Origin: Oscheius dolichura
Taxonomy: Eukaryota; Nematoda; Chromadorea; Rhabditida; Rhabditidae
Direction of reading: 5' to 3'
Assembly: GCA_932521035.1 (NCBI GenBank)
Contig: OW051492.1
Span: 8,122,001 to 8,186,000 of the forward strand
Length of the DNA stretch: 64,000 nucleotides
The notes under the pieces were generated by a model that worked only from the letters and a program-made list of their open reading frames with translations, had not been told where the DNA came from and searched no databases. Below are positions 1 through 11,600 of the stretch, piece after piece (within the stretch, counting starts at the first letter, position 1; the number at the start of each line of letters is the position of its first letter). Made by a program: the position numbers and the translations under genes.

Positions 1-1296
1 CGTGCACGATGGACTGTTGCCCTTGTTTGGATCTGCTCATTTATCATCTGCAGCCCAAGCTTTTTCCTTGGAAATACTGTTGTTACTAGCGATGAACAGG
101 AGCGCTGTAAATGTACTCCAGCTAATGGCGGACGAGGATACATCATCTTTTCTGCATCGAGCAGTTTCTATGTACCGATGGTGGTGGTTATCTTTGTATA
201 CTTCCGAATTTACATTGCGGCCAGGGCTGCTACAAAAAGCATCTATTCAGGAATGATGCAGGTACTTTTTTTTAAAAAGAGTATTGAAAAAAATGAACCA
301 TTTTTAGGTTACTGCAAATGCCAATAAAAATACCAAGAGTTTCTTAATGAACCATCCGAATGCCCTCTCAAAAGAGAATGTTCCAATGCTAAGGGTTCAC
401 AGAGGCTCTTCCACAGCAAACGTTAGGAATATCAAGCAGTAAGGAAAAAAAGCTAACGCTAATGCGATAACATCATTTAGCAATGGAAGCGTTGATGGAG
501 ATAACATTCCCCCCGAGAGAAAGAATCGAAGCGTATCCGACATGGCTTTGATTCATAAGCAGAACAGTAAAACAAATATTATCGCGGCTTTGAAAGAAAG
601 ACTCCCCGAAACACGTCTCAGCACGGATTCAGACAAAACTCGGCCGCCGTGAGTAAAAGGTCTTTGCTCTCTAGCAGGAACTAGTTTTAGATCCCCAGTT
701 GCTGAAGAAAAGCAGGAAGTTATAATCAAGCCCACGATGGATTCTAAAAATATGAATCGAATTATCCCAAAGAACCCCTTCAAAACGTTTATTCGACGCG
801 GTCAGCGGAAAAAGGCAAGCTTTGATCCTTTGAGCTATCTGAGGGGAATATTTCAGGCTGGCGGCGCGTATGAAAAAAGGCTTTCATTAGAGATTAAAGC
901 CGCTAAGACAGTAGCAATAGTAACGGGATGTTTCATATTCTGCTGGTTAGGATTTGCATTAACTTATGGCTTCGAGTTAAAATTCGATGATGTAACTTGG
1001 TCCATTGTGTTCTGGTTGGGCTACTTGAACAGTGCTCTTAACCCGGTCATTTACACCGTATTCAATAGAGAATTCCGCACTTGTTTCAAAAGGCTGCTAA
1101 CTTGCCACCATCTCAATCACCCAACCAATAATACAAAGGTAAGGATGCGAAAGAAATTTTAAAAAAAAAGCCGTTGCAGGTTACCAACAATAATTCACAC
1201 AATTCAACTGTGCGTGGTGTCAAGTCGTACAATGCTGTTTCATCTCCCCCTCAGCTTGGTACTACGAGTACACAAAGATTATCTAACAGCAAATGA
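1..1296 (+). CDS. Biogenic-amine-type class A GPCR, C-terminal part (5' end outside window)
   Basis: Exons 1-261, 308-438, 481-648, 691-1138 and 1180-1296 join in frame through GT-AG introns of about 40 nt. The product runs from TM4 (ARWTVALVWICSF), through a Cys-containing second extracellular loop and TM5 (YVPMVVVIFVYFRIY), then a long Ser/Asn/Lys-rich third loop, TM6 (VAIVTGCFIFCWLGF) and TM7 (LNSALNPVIYTVFNREFR), to a short tail. The RIYxAARAATKS stretch after TM5 and the SALNPVIY motif are typical of amine (octopamine, adrenergic-like) receptors; the exact ligand cannot be told. The CWxP motif of TM6 reads CWLG, so the usual kink proline is missing. An AATAAA follows at about 1356. TM1-TM3 lie upstream of base 1. 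Confidence 0.85.
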
Positions 1297-1442
1297 GCTT
1301 CGAATAGTGGACGGGTATAATAATCGTGTAAAACTGTTGTGCATTTTGGTTGTTCAAATAAATTATTTCCCATTAGACTGAACAATTGTAGACTGAATTA
1401 ATTTTTTTAAAAGCTGTTCAGGGTACCCCTGCCGCGTATTCA

Positions 1443-4400
1443 CTATTTGATCCCTGTTAAATTATTCATGGTGTTATAATGAGAGGGCCTCAAGGGCAAC
1501 GCCAGCATTTTAGACAAATTCTTGGAACTCCTACACATTATCCAATTAACAGATTATGAGTAACGAAAAGTTAGAATAAAAATAAAGACTTACTCTGTTC
1601 TCGCATTTGGCCAACAGTTTCTTTTTTCCAAGTTCATAAACTCGAAGGAACGTTCCAAAACCCAAAAGAACAACACCGCGGAAATCATGGATGGCGGTTA
1701 CTGGCTAAACATATTAGTGGTTAATAATAACCAAATAAAAATGACAAACCAAGGGAGTTTCTGTCCTATGTAGCAGTTCAAGTCTATCACCAGCTGCTTG
1801 CAGAACAAATGTATAGACAAATCCTCGTCGTGGCATAGCCCCCGCTACTAACTGTTGGCCAATCCCACCACCAACTAAAACCATTAGTGTTTCTGGGCAG
1901 CTAGCGAATTGAACAATTGCAAGGCTAAATATATAAATAGGATAAATTAATTAACTTAGCAACAAACCATTTTGCCGCCTCATCTTGAGGAAGAGGGAAG
2001 TATGAAAGGACGTCACTAGTCCTTGGATGGAGAAGCCGAACGCAAGAAGCCCACCGGCCTGCAATCATTTTATAGCATTAAGTTTAAAAAACATCATAAA
2101 ATGTTTTCGAAACGGTGCATTCTACGAAAAGAATAAGATACCTATGCCAGCTTTGGGTGCTCCAAAAGTTGTCTCATCTGGAATATTACTTCTCATAGAT
2201 TCTGCTATTTCTTTAGCTAATTCGCGTTCATCGTCAGTTGTTGCAAGTCTTTCAATATCCTGAAATAAAATTGTTTCATGCGCCAAAAGGAGAGAAAGTT
2301 AATATTTGGATTAAAAAATAACGCAATGTCAATGTAGGCCAAAAGTTTAACAACCTACATTAGCCATTTCGTTGCGTTTTTGTTCTTTCGATGCTTCAGT
2401 AAATGAAATATGGTCAGATTCGACAACAATTATAGTTCCCGCAGTTGGGTGAATGGCCATTTTGCGAGGAGTGTACTTCAACGGCATTGAAATCTGGTTA
2501 AATGACGCTCCAAGTTTTTCTACTGCGATAATGCTAAAACTCTTTTCTGAATATTTAGCAAATGCAGCTTACCGTAGTGTATTTTCAGCAATAGCAACAA
2601 TACCCTCAGCGCACTGTTCAGAAACGAACCCAGCAGCATATTCTAACGATTTATAACTTAGCGGGGTTAAATGGAATCTGTTCTGGTAATGATAAAGAAG
2701 CCAGGAACGAGAAGACGCACATAACACCTAAAAGAAATTTTATAAATGTGGAAGAAATAATAATTTTTACAGCATCTTTGTTTTGACTTCTCACACGGAA
2801 AAGTTTCACAGGTCGAGTTCCCAAATAACGTGTTCTGGTGTCCAACATAATTCCAGTAATGTTGTCTACGGTTGTCCTAAGAAGGCATCCATTCTGAAAC
2901 AATTTTCAATAACACGTAGATAAAATGCTACTAAATTTTATGAGTATTTACTGAGTTTAAAATTATAATTAAAATTACCTGCAAGCCAATGTTGAGATGA
3001 ATTGTAGCCGCACCTTTATTTTCATCATTACTAGTTTCAACTAGGAGAAGGGATTCGGGTTGAGAAGGTAAGCTTTGCATACTGAAGAGATTTATAATAA
3101 GCTCGACATTTCTATAAATACCTGAGAGGGCTAAGAGTGTCATTATGGTCGAGAGAAATGATTCTGACAGTATTATCATTTGCTCCAATAGCCAAGAAAC
3201 GGGAACGAATTTCTCCTTCTGGAATCTCTGATAGACTCATGCAGGTAATCTCGGCATCACGAAATACTTTTCGCTCAGTAAACTCATTAAGCTGCCCGGA
3301 TTGATCAAGCTCAAAGTAGACAATTTCAGCACCGGGCTGACCTGCGCCGGACAGTGCAATTGCTACCTGACGTCTAAAAAAAGATATATTTGCCTTAGAT
3401 AAAAACTGTACCTGTTTACTGCACACTTGACAATCTGTCGTTTTCCTGGTGTTTTCCATTCATTGATTCGGCGATCAGATCTAATGTGGCGAATACCATC
3501 GGAATAAATCTAAAAGATGGAAAATTTTTATAATAATTTAAAAAACTAACCTGAAGAAGGGCGTCTTCGCCAATAAGACCACAACCAAGAGTTGGAGAAG
3601 TGGCAAGAAAGCCGGAATCAGCAGCTTCTTCTACCGTCTCTCCAATAGTCAGCACAAGTGTTGCATTTACGAAGGATACCACAATATAAGCATCAACAGC
3701 ATCATCAATATTTCTTCGCACAGTCCAGACTGCATTTGGATTACCTGGCAGTTCAGAAACGGCCATTTCAGACACTTCAAGACCATTACGAAGAACCTAA
3801 AATATAACAATGATATCTACCACACCTATAAAATTTTAGCAAAGAAATAATTGGCTTACACGAAGAGAGGATTTCGCGCCTCTACCACAAAGTGCATAGA
3901 CTTGAGGAGCATCTTCTCGCGTTAAATCACCAACATGTGATCCAAGCAAAGGGCATAAGCTTTCCATTTTGTCTATTTGGACCAAGCTTCGTAGTTCATG
4001 AACACCATAAAAGAATGTTTCACCTTCCCCGAGTGGCATTTTAGAAGAAAATTCTGTATCATCATCATCTTCTCCAAGATTTGCTATTTGATAAAGATAG
4101 CTGAAATTACCAAAAATAAAAACTCGAAGAAAAACTCACTGATCACCAAATTCGGCTGCAACAAAGAGGAAGCCGGTTTTCAAAATACATAGGGAATTAG
4201 CAGGAGGGACTGTATCAAAATATTTCACTTTCATTTCTGTGACTAAATCTTCTTCGGTTTCTAATGTCACCTATACAGCAAACAGTTGAAAAATAGTGGA
4301 AATAATACCTTGAAAAGATCACCTTGTTCTGTTTGAACAAGGAAGAAAAACATAAGTTTTGTTTTATGTGTTGCTGAAGCTATGATCATTAAACTGCGGT

Positions 4401-5535
4401 CTGGATCATCAAGATCATTCTGAAACACTGAGATATAAATGTATAAGAAAACCTACTCGTCTTCTCGGGATTGGGCATTTTATATCTGGCTGATCACCCA
4501 AATTTTTATAAACAAGAAAACCTTCGCAACAGACAATGACTCCAGCGGGCCCATCATTTCCACCCGGCACTAGAATTAATTTTTGTAAAAATACAGAAAA
4601 AAATAAATCTCACCGGCAATAAGAAGATTTCCTGGTTCCATCATTGGTTCAGCATATTTACGAATAACATGATTAAGCCCGAGATCAAGTTCGTAAAATG
4701 TTAGCATTTGATGTGATTTATTCACAGCTTCTCCAGATGGATCATTATCCAATTCCTAAGAACTGATAGTTATACACATAGCAAAGTACCTCATAATCAT
4801 ATTCCAAACAGGCAAAAAGTGGGTTCTCAAACCCAACATCAATTCCCACGACTCCATAGCATAAGGTATACATTTTGTGTGCTTCTAGTGGAGAGGAAAT
4901 AGTTAATCTGGCTTCAGCATCGCGATTCATCTGATAAACAAGTTTTTGACGTTCTAATGCTCCTAAAATATATAAGTTATTGTTATTCTGAAGCTCTAGA
5001 CACCTATCAATATAGCACGGCCTTTTGGATCAGCAGCAAGATAGTGCCCTGGAATTGCTCGACGGACTCCCGATTTGCCATAGGTCTCCTAGAATCATCA
5101 ATAAAATCATATTTCTAGAAAAGCACACCTGATGAACACGCTCAAAGGAGTTTTTTTCATGTAAATATTCTAAAATTAATATCCTGCCAGAATCTGAACC
5201 AACTGCGATGTAATCTAAATAACATTGTTCAAATATGGATTCAAGTAAGTTATTTTCTACCTTTCGCTCCTCCTGTTAATCTGAATGGAAGCAAACTGCG
5301 TATAATACCAAATACGTCTTGACTACATACAATTTTTATTTTTCCTGTACTGGGATCACAGTATAATAACTGAAGTGTAGAACCTCTTCCCACACATACT
5401 TCCTAAAAAGTAAACGTTAACTTTAGAAGGAAGCGGTATTAGAATTACCTGTGACTGAGGTCTTCCACTGAAATTGCCTATAATGGCCTGATTTATTGTT
5501 GTCTGTCCCTGCAAGGTTAAATGGTACAGATGCAT
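1443..5535 (-). CDS. sf3b3: Splicing factor 3B subunit 3 (SF3B3/SAP130), C-terminally truncated
   Basis: Many short exons on the minus strand give the SF3B3 sequence in order: start MHLYHLTLQ at 5535, [18 protein letters not shown] (about 4910), [29 protein letters not shown] (about 3880), [20 protein letters not shown] (about 3750), [38 protein letters not shown] (about 2850), [13 protein letters not shown] (about 2160), GGFVYT-like PRRGFVYTF (about 1820) and [18 protein letters not shown] (about 1650). SF3B3 is a core U2 snRNP subunit that holds SF3B1 at the branch site. After CEN the next possible exon adds only about 29 unrelated residues and stops at 1443, so roughly the last 250 residues of the beta-propeller C-terminal (CPSF_A) domain of the ~1,200-residue family are absent. 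The next gene's stop is at 1296, which leaves no room for them. Confidence 0.88.
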
Positions 5536-6230
5536 GGTACCGCTGAAATATAACAAACTTCTATAATTATTTAAAAGATTGTAAGATATCATAAAAAGGA
5601 AATCAATAAAAATTAGTATAATCGTGAACAATGCATTCAATGAGCCTCGGTAAAGCGTGCTTGCCGCAACACTACTCCTAATGCAGCGTTGTCTATCAAA
5701 AATTGCTTTTTTCCTGGGTAGATTTTGTAGAAGAGCTGACTTTTACAATAATGCCCAGAAGAAAATATATGAGCAATTATAAAACACGCAAACTAAAAAA
5801 AGGGCAAGCCTAAAATAAAACAAATTCATATTCGAAATGGGCGAAAGCAACTTGCGGAACGGGCGAATACCGTGCGCAAAAATGTGACTACTAACAGTTC
5901 TTCAGTAATCTTCGCTAAAATCAATAAATTTACATGCTTTCTTTGTATAAGAATGCATATTTGATAACAATAAAGAAGGCTAACAAAGCAAACAGTACAA
6001 AGACACTTGTAGTACAAAAAAAGTAAAGCGCATTTATTTTTCGAATTCTCTTCTTTGCTCGCAATGCAATATCTTTCCTCAGTTTGGAAGACATCGTGCA
6101 TATTTTTTGAAGTAATGGAAGCATCTTATCGCAATGTAAAGTTGATACAAATCGGACAAAAACAAAGAAACGGGAGCAGAGATAAAGTCACAAATCTTGT
6201 GAAAATATTGATGCTTTGTGTTTAGCACTG
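5536..6230. other. AT-rich intergenic stretch
   Basis: This is upstream of the SF3B3 start. Only short AT-rich reading frames are seen on either strand and none has recognisable protein character. It probably holds the SF3B3 promoter and 5' UTR, but no motif is clear enough to name. Confidence 0.4.
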
Positions 6231-6537
6231 TATAGTCTGTTTGAAATGGAAAAACTGCGAAATTCGCTGATTAAAGGCTTAATCGATCTAGATCGGGCAT
6301 TTTCCCGTTTAGATGGTCCACCTAACAGCTTTGCACGCATTTTTCTGCACATTTCACATATGTTTTCATTGCTTTTATCATTGCTTTTACTTATTTGCAC
6401 TATACCCTATCCAAAAAACACAAAAACTATCGAGTTCTATGTAAAATCAAAATAGCGAAAATTTTGGGAAAATTGAATTGAAAAATTTGAAGGGGGTCCT
6501 GGCACGCGAAAAACTTTTCCATTTGAAACAGACTATA
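6231..6537. mobile_element. MITE-like element with ~27-bp terminal inverted repeats (copy 1)
   Basis: The left end reads TATAGTCTGTTTGAAATGG and the right end, reverse-complemented, reads TATAGTCTGTTTCAAATGG, so about 27 bp at each end are inverted copies. The 307-bp body has no convincing transposase frame. A 25-nt block just inside the left end (6244-6268) occurs identically at 14710-14734, and the right end (TTTTCCATTTGAAA...ACTATA) recurs at about 15226-15246, so this is a dispersed family. It is most likely a non-autonomous DNA transposon; the superfamily cannot be assigned. Confidence 0.6.
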
Positions 6538-6763
6538 AAAGCGTACAGTTCTCTTCGTCTATAAATCAGTTTTCCCTAGTTCTTCTTCTCGTTCGACTGG
6601 ATGCTATTCATTTTTTAGATCCTTGTGTCTATGTGTTTCTGATTGATAAACAAGAATTATGTCTATTTGCATTGGAACAAGCTGGCACATAAATCTACTC
6701 GTAATCTTTATTTTATCTACTGAGATCAAAGGAAAACGGAGCAGCAAACCGAGAAAAAAAGCC

Positions 6764-7108
6764 TCAAAGCAAATCAATCAATCCTAAAACAATAACAAGT
6801 CCATTGATTAGGATAAGCGATGCGAGGAGAATACCAACAATCAAAACAAACGATCTCCAAAGACGTTTGAAACCTGTAAATTAATTTTATTATTGAAAAA
6901 GACGGAGTAAGCTAAAAACAAATGGTAATTTCTCTAACTTACCAGGAAGTCCAATTCTTCCAGGAGTTTTTGGACTAACAATTTTTAGAACAGTTATTCC
7001 AGCTTCAACATCTTCTTTTAGTGGCTTTTTTAGTTCTTCTTGAGCAAAATCAGGAAAAGCCGTGGGGCGTTTGATGGGACTAGCGAGAGGAGAATGAGGA
7101 ACGGTCAT
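6764..7108 (-). CDS. Small single-pass (tail-anchored-like) membrane protein, unknown
   Basis: Two exons (7108-6943 and 6873-6764) join across a 69-nt GT-AG intron to give about 91 residues. The N-terminal ~60 are hydrophilic and Pro/Lys-rich (SPLASPIKRPTAFPDF, then a Lys/Glu stretch). They are followed by a basic FKRLWR turn and one hydrophobic helix (FVLIVGILLASLILINGLVI) that ends three or four residues before the stop. The layout suggests a cytosolic N-terminus with a C-terminal membrane anchor. No family is recognised. It is supported by good splice sites and by a single frame read through the junction. Confidence 0.55.
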
Positions 7109-7320
7109 GTTGATCTGATGGGGTAGACGAGGGCGACGGGATGGGGCTGCCCTTATGTAGACACTGATAAGATGTCAGAGAGTGAATCACCATTTCGTCT
7201 TTTCGGGAAGCTTCAAAATGGGAAGAGATGACGCAAAACGAGGCGTGGATGAAGTAGGAAAATGTGAGGCATATGACACATAAGTTCTTTCCGTTGAATC
7301 CAACATTGCAAAAAAAAATG
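7109..7320. other. Upstream region of the small membrane-protein gene
   Basis: Overlapping frames on both strands here have no consistent coding character. It lies between the start at 7108 and the tRNA-like sequence and probably contains the promoter. Confidence 0.3.
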
Positions 7321-7395
7321 TTTGGCCAAGAACAGGATCGAACCCTGGTCGGAAAAACAGTTCGCCGACGGCCTACCTGCTGCGCCACCAGGTAA
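7321..7395 (-). tRNA. tRNA-like sequence, probably a pseudogene or tRNA-derived repeat
   Basis: Read on the minus strand, it has a good A box (TGGCGCAGCAGGTAGG), a B box (GGTTCGATCC) and a 5-bp anticodon-type stem (GTCGG/CCGAC). The anticodon loop is about 12 nt instead of 7, and the acceptor arm pairs poorly: the 3' end CTTGGCCA would need GGCCAAG at the 5' end but TACCTGG is present. It therefore looks like a decayed tRNA, or the head of a tRNA-derived SINE, rather than a working gene. Confidence 0.4.
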
Positions 7396-7963
7396 CAATG
7401 CTAACAGGTGGATATGGATGAGGAGGTGCGCTTTGACCAGATTTCTTTCTTCCAATTTCCTCCTTCTCACCAATGTTGTCAGTATAGTAAACAGGCTCGC
7501 GCCCACCCCTTTCCATGCATGCAAATGCCCTTATCCACTTATGACTCGGCTCCGCCTCCCGGGCTTTGTTCTAAAGCGCTCGAATTCATAAGCGATCCTG
7601 CCCCCGTGGAGCAGCTGGCTCTTCTCACAGCTACTCGAAACATGCCTCTGACCACCGGACAATGATATATTATCTTCTTCTACCGACTAGTACTCTTTTA
7701 TTGAATGTATTCGACTCGGCGGAGGCGATAGGAGAAGGCGGAAGGGACATACTCGAGGCCGGATGCAGGAGGTAAAGAACAGATACTAATTTTAGCCGAA
7801 TTGGGGTTAATTTTCAATTATTTTTATAGTGTTTGAAGTCTGAAAACACAGCTGATAATATTTTGAGCTAGATTTTGATGTCTAAACTCTACAAAATTCA
7901 AGAAAAAAAAAACAAAAGAAAACGAGTGGGAAGACGAGGTAGACGAGTTCACATGGATCCCGG
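7396..7963. other. Intergenic, no gene seen
   Basis: Short overlapping frames in three phases lack splice-supported continuations. Nothing recognisable. Confidence 0.3.
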
Positions 7964-8182
7964 TCAAAAAACCATGTTCTCTTGAACCTTTTTGGTCATG
8001 ATTCTACCCTGATCCCTTGAATATTCTGCTTTGAATATGAGGAATGACCAGAACTCCCTAAGATCCCACAAATTCTCCCAGAGAAGTGAAGCCCGCTCCT
8101 CGTCGGCTGCCTTCCCCTGCCACTTATCCAAAACGAACTCCTTGATCCTCTCCGTCAGCCCTACCGGAATGTTATGACGTTG
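7964..8182 (-). CDS. Probable terminal exon of an unidentified minus-strand gene
   Basis: After an acceptor-like CTTAG at 8183-8187, one frame runs 72 codons to a TGA at 7964. It is rich in Glu, Lys, Trp and Phe (LTERIKEFVLDKWQGK, then LLWENLWDLREFWSFLIF), and its composition looks like real protein. Upstream, an ATG at 8319 opens a short frame (MALEVGIIRGERVGLLPP) that could be a first exon, but the phases do not join cleanly through the candidate introns. The ATG abuts the 111-nt hairpin at 8320, so that insertion may have altered the 5' end. Function unknown. Confidence 0.35.
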   Translation of the reverse strand, partial: QRHNIPVGLTERIKEFVLDKWQGKAADEERASLLWENLWDLREFWSFLIFKAEYSRDQGRIMTKKVQENMVF

Positions 8183-8319
8183 CTAAGCAGTCCATCTTAA
8201 CTTATTTATAAACCTCATGAAAAATGTGAGAATTCTTCCCGGAGATAAAAGGGGGTTCTATTAGCAGGAGGAAGAAGGCCGACGCGTTCCCCTCTAATTA
8301 TCCCGACTTCCAGGGCCAT

Positions 8320-8644
8320 CGTTCAAGCACACCGCACCCAAAAACTCACCCAATGCGCCCTGCGCTCGAATAATTCGACCTTGTTTATTTTTTTAATATC
8401 TATCTTGTTCAGAATTTTATGGCGGACAAGAAATTGCTGAAATATAACCCAAAATAGAGTTTTTGAGGTGAACATAGTGTTTCTATCGATAACTCAGCAA
8501 TTTCTTATTCTTATGGAATATAATCTATATCAGCTTGTCCGCCATAAAATTCTGAACAAGATAGACATTAAAAAAATAAGCAAGGTCGAATTATTCGAGC
8601 GCAGGGCGCATTGGGTGAGTTTTTTGGTGCGGTGTGCTTGAACG
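8320..8644. repeat. Long inverted repeat (111-nt arms, ~103-nt spacer)
   Basis: Bases 8320-8430 and 8534-8644 are nearly perfect reverse complements, from CGTTCAAGCACACCGCACCC at the left to its complement ending GTGCTTGAACG at the right. The spacer has a further inverted pair (AGAAATTGCTGA near 8430, TCAGCAATTTCT near 8494). The spacer itself is AT-rich and non-coding. The motif CGACTTCCAGG lies just outside both ends (about 8304 and 8649), like a target duplication or a duplicated splice acceptor. It fits a fold-back or MITE-type insertion, and a transcript would form a long hairpin. Confidence 0.75.
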
Positions 8645-8657
8645 TTCGCCGACTTCC

Positions 8658-11600
8658 AGGTATTCCTACTCCAATCGGCCGTCCCAGGACTGTAGTGCCC
8701 TGAAGCTGGATACTGCTCCTCCTCTATTCCACGATGTGATCTCCCTCAATCTGGGGAATAACTCCTTCCGGAGGATTGACGACTTCCCAAGCAGTTATGG
8801 CACTCTTCTCTCGCTCAGGATGGACTTCTGCCAGATTGAGAGGATCTCCATCAAGGTTTTGATTATTTTCAATTAAAAATAAAGAGAAATTTAGGCTTTG
8901 GGGGAGTTGAAAGGCTTGAAAACCTTGGATCTGGCTCATAATAATCTTCAAAATATCATCTTTACCGCCAAGAATCGGGCCCTGACGACGTTGAACCTGA
9001 GCTTCAATAAATTGAGGTAATTCCAGGTCATTTTTATTAATTTTGACGTATTTTAAACTGTTTTCTATCATTTTTTCCATTTATTTCGGATAATATAGCC
9101 CTGAAAGGCTCCTTTTTCGACTCGCATTCCTCTCCGGGCGTTTTGTTCCGGGTATCCTCCCCAAATCATGATTTTACGGCACTTCTCTCCATTATGGAGC
9201 CAGTTTTGGTCCTGGAACGATGATTCCAACCTTTAGATAAACGAGAAATAGTCTGAAAGATTGGGGTATATAAGAAAAACGGAAACAAACGGGGAAATTC
9301 CAACCAGCCGGTCCCAAAGCGCGCCATCCACAATCCTCGGCAGCCTTTTTCTTTGATCCAACCACAGTCAAAGTTTTGAGCGGAATTTGGGTCTTTGGAG
9401 AGATAATTTTAGTCTTCAAATAGGTGATAAAACTTCCAGCAGGCTGTAATTTTTAAGAAAAAGTAGAAGAACGGATGAAATCTGGTCCAGCTGGTGCCAT
9501 ACATGGGCAAAACGCCCAATATCGGGCGCGCCCGGGCGCGTGCCCATGTATGGCTGGTGCCAATTTCTTTAGCAGGTCGTTTTGACCAGAAGGCGCCGCG
9601 TCCCGTCCTCCTCTGTTCTCAAGGGTTAGCCCGGAAACCTGGTCCCCCATATATTTGCTCTAAAAAAGTCGATTGTCTCCTTCCTTCTACCAACCTATTC
9701 CCCTCATATTTTGCCACTCTCTTCCTTGGATAACTCTCAATTTGAGATAAGAGAGGGGGCGGGAAGCGAGGGGGGACTGAGGAGATTAGAGTTACCCAAC
9801 GTGGGAACAGGGGACAAAGCCAGTAAACACGCACAGATGCGAGCAATTTCAACGCCTAAAGAGGATCATTCCGGGGGGAGAGGGAAGGGGGAAACAATCT
9901 TCGCTTCTTCAAGAAGAAGGGTAACTGACCATAACTCTTCAGATTCCTCCCGGATTTCTCTGCCCTGACGAGTCTTCGCCTCTTGGATCTTTCCCACAAC
10001 CAGCTGATCACCCTCCAGCCTCGATTCCTTCCTCCCAACGTCGAATCCCTCCGCTTCACCGCGAATCAACTCAACCATCTGGCTCCGTGGCCTTTTTTAG
10101 TCCGACTGCAGGTGGGTAGAGTTTTTCGGCCTTTTGGCAGCCACACACACAGCTGGCTGCACAAATCATATATGCTAAAGAGTGAATTTCCTGAATTTCG
10201 AGGGCGGGTTGGACGCGCCATTCTCGATCTCTTCGGGGGGTAACCTTCGCAATGAACGGGAATCAATGGCCAGTTAGATTGACACATTGGTAGGGGCGTC
10301 AAATAATAACCACTTGAACAGGGAGGAGGATGAGGAAATTGATCCGCTCAATGAGAGACCGTCTGCCAGCTAGCTGGGCCCCCTTTGTTGCGAGCAATCA
10401 GGAAGCCGGCGGGCCGACCCGGGTGGAGGAAGCGGCACAGTTGGACAAGGAGCGGGGTTAGGTCTACTGAATTTTCCACTATCCTCTCTGTACAATTTTC
10501 ACTCCCCAAGGTCTTCAGACAGGCATCTTCTTGAGAAAAGACCCTGCCAACTTTCCGAGAGCCTAATCTCCCCGGGATGCTCACGGGAGGACCGGGAGGA
10601 TACGGCTTGGAGGCCCTGTCAGGCCGATTTTGATCTGGAGACCGAACAAAACCTGTAGCCCCTCAGGAAAATTTCACTGTGGGCATTTCTGTGCCCAGGA
10701 CCGTCAAGACTTCAGAAGAAAACGCGGTCCTGCTGGATTCTCTGCTCCATCAAATTAATGGGGAGGCAGGAGGACAGACAATAGCTCGAGTCGGACTGAA
10801 GGCTAAAGGTGTGGGCTCGGCTCTGAGTTCCAGGGAGACTCTCTAGTCTCTAGGGTATTCCTTTGATGTCCTCCCCCTTCTCATCAACACCTTTCTCCCC
10901 CATCCTCCTGCCCACCTCCCGTTCCTTTCGGTCCGCAGCTGCCTCTCATTAGCATACCAGCCGGCTCATAAAACAGTCTCAGCCGTCATCTTAAATAGCG
11001 CTGTCACAAGCCGCCAGAGGGAGGGGGTAAATGTTCAATAACCCGTGAAGGAGAGGGGGTTTGTTGTTTCTTCTCCTGGGAGAGAAACGGCCAAGATTAT
11101 GGCCGTTAGTTTTTATGAGATTGACTGCTACCCCCTTCTCTCCGGCGTCTTGGGGTGCCATTCAATGGGAAAATAACTGGGGATCGGAGCCGACTGGTTG
11201 GGATGGCCGGAATGAGGGGATTCAACACGGTTTTTTTTCGGAACCGAGGGCTGATAAGTGCGTGGTCGACGCAGATCTCCCACTGGCTAGATAGGGAGGA
11301 GGGGAATCCCGCCGCCTTGAGACTCAGTGGTTCAAAGAAGACCAGGCCGAGGTTAAGAAGAGTCCTGCCCCGTGTTGTTCAGCTTCAGTTCAAATTCGGG
11401 CCTCCAGAACTGCTCCAGACTGAATGCTCCCCTTTTTCAGGAACTGGATGTCTCCTTCAACCCGCTGGTCTGCGAGTGTCCCCTCTGGCGGTTCATCTCC
11501 TGGGCCGAGAATCTCGCCCTCTTCGACAGCTCCACCCTGAACTGTATGAAGCCGGCCAGCCTCCGACGAGGAGATCAGAACGAGGTGGGGTTTCTACTCT

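Noticed and set aside
7321-7395. Functional tRNA gene
   Set aside because: A and B boxes are good, but the acceptor stem does not pair and the anticodon loop is too long.
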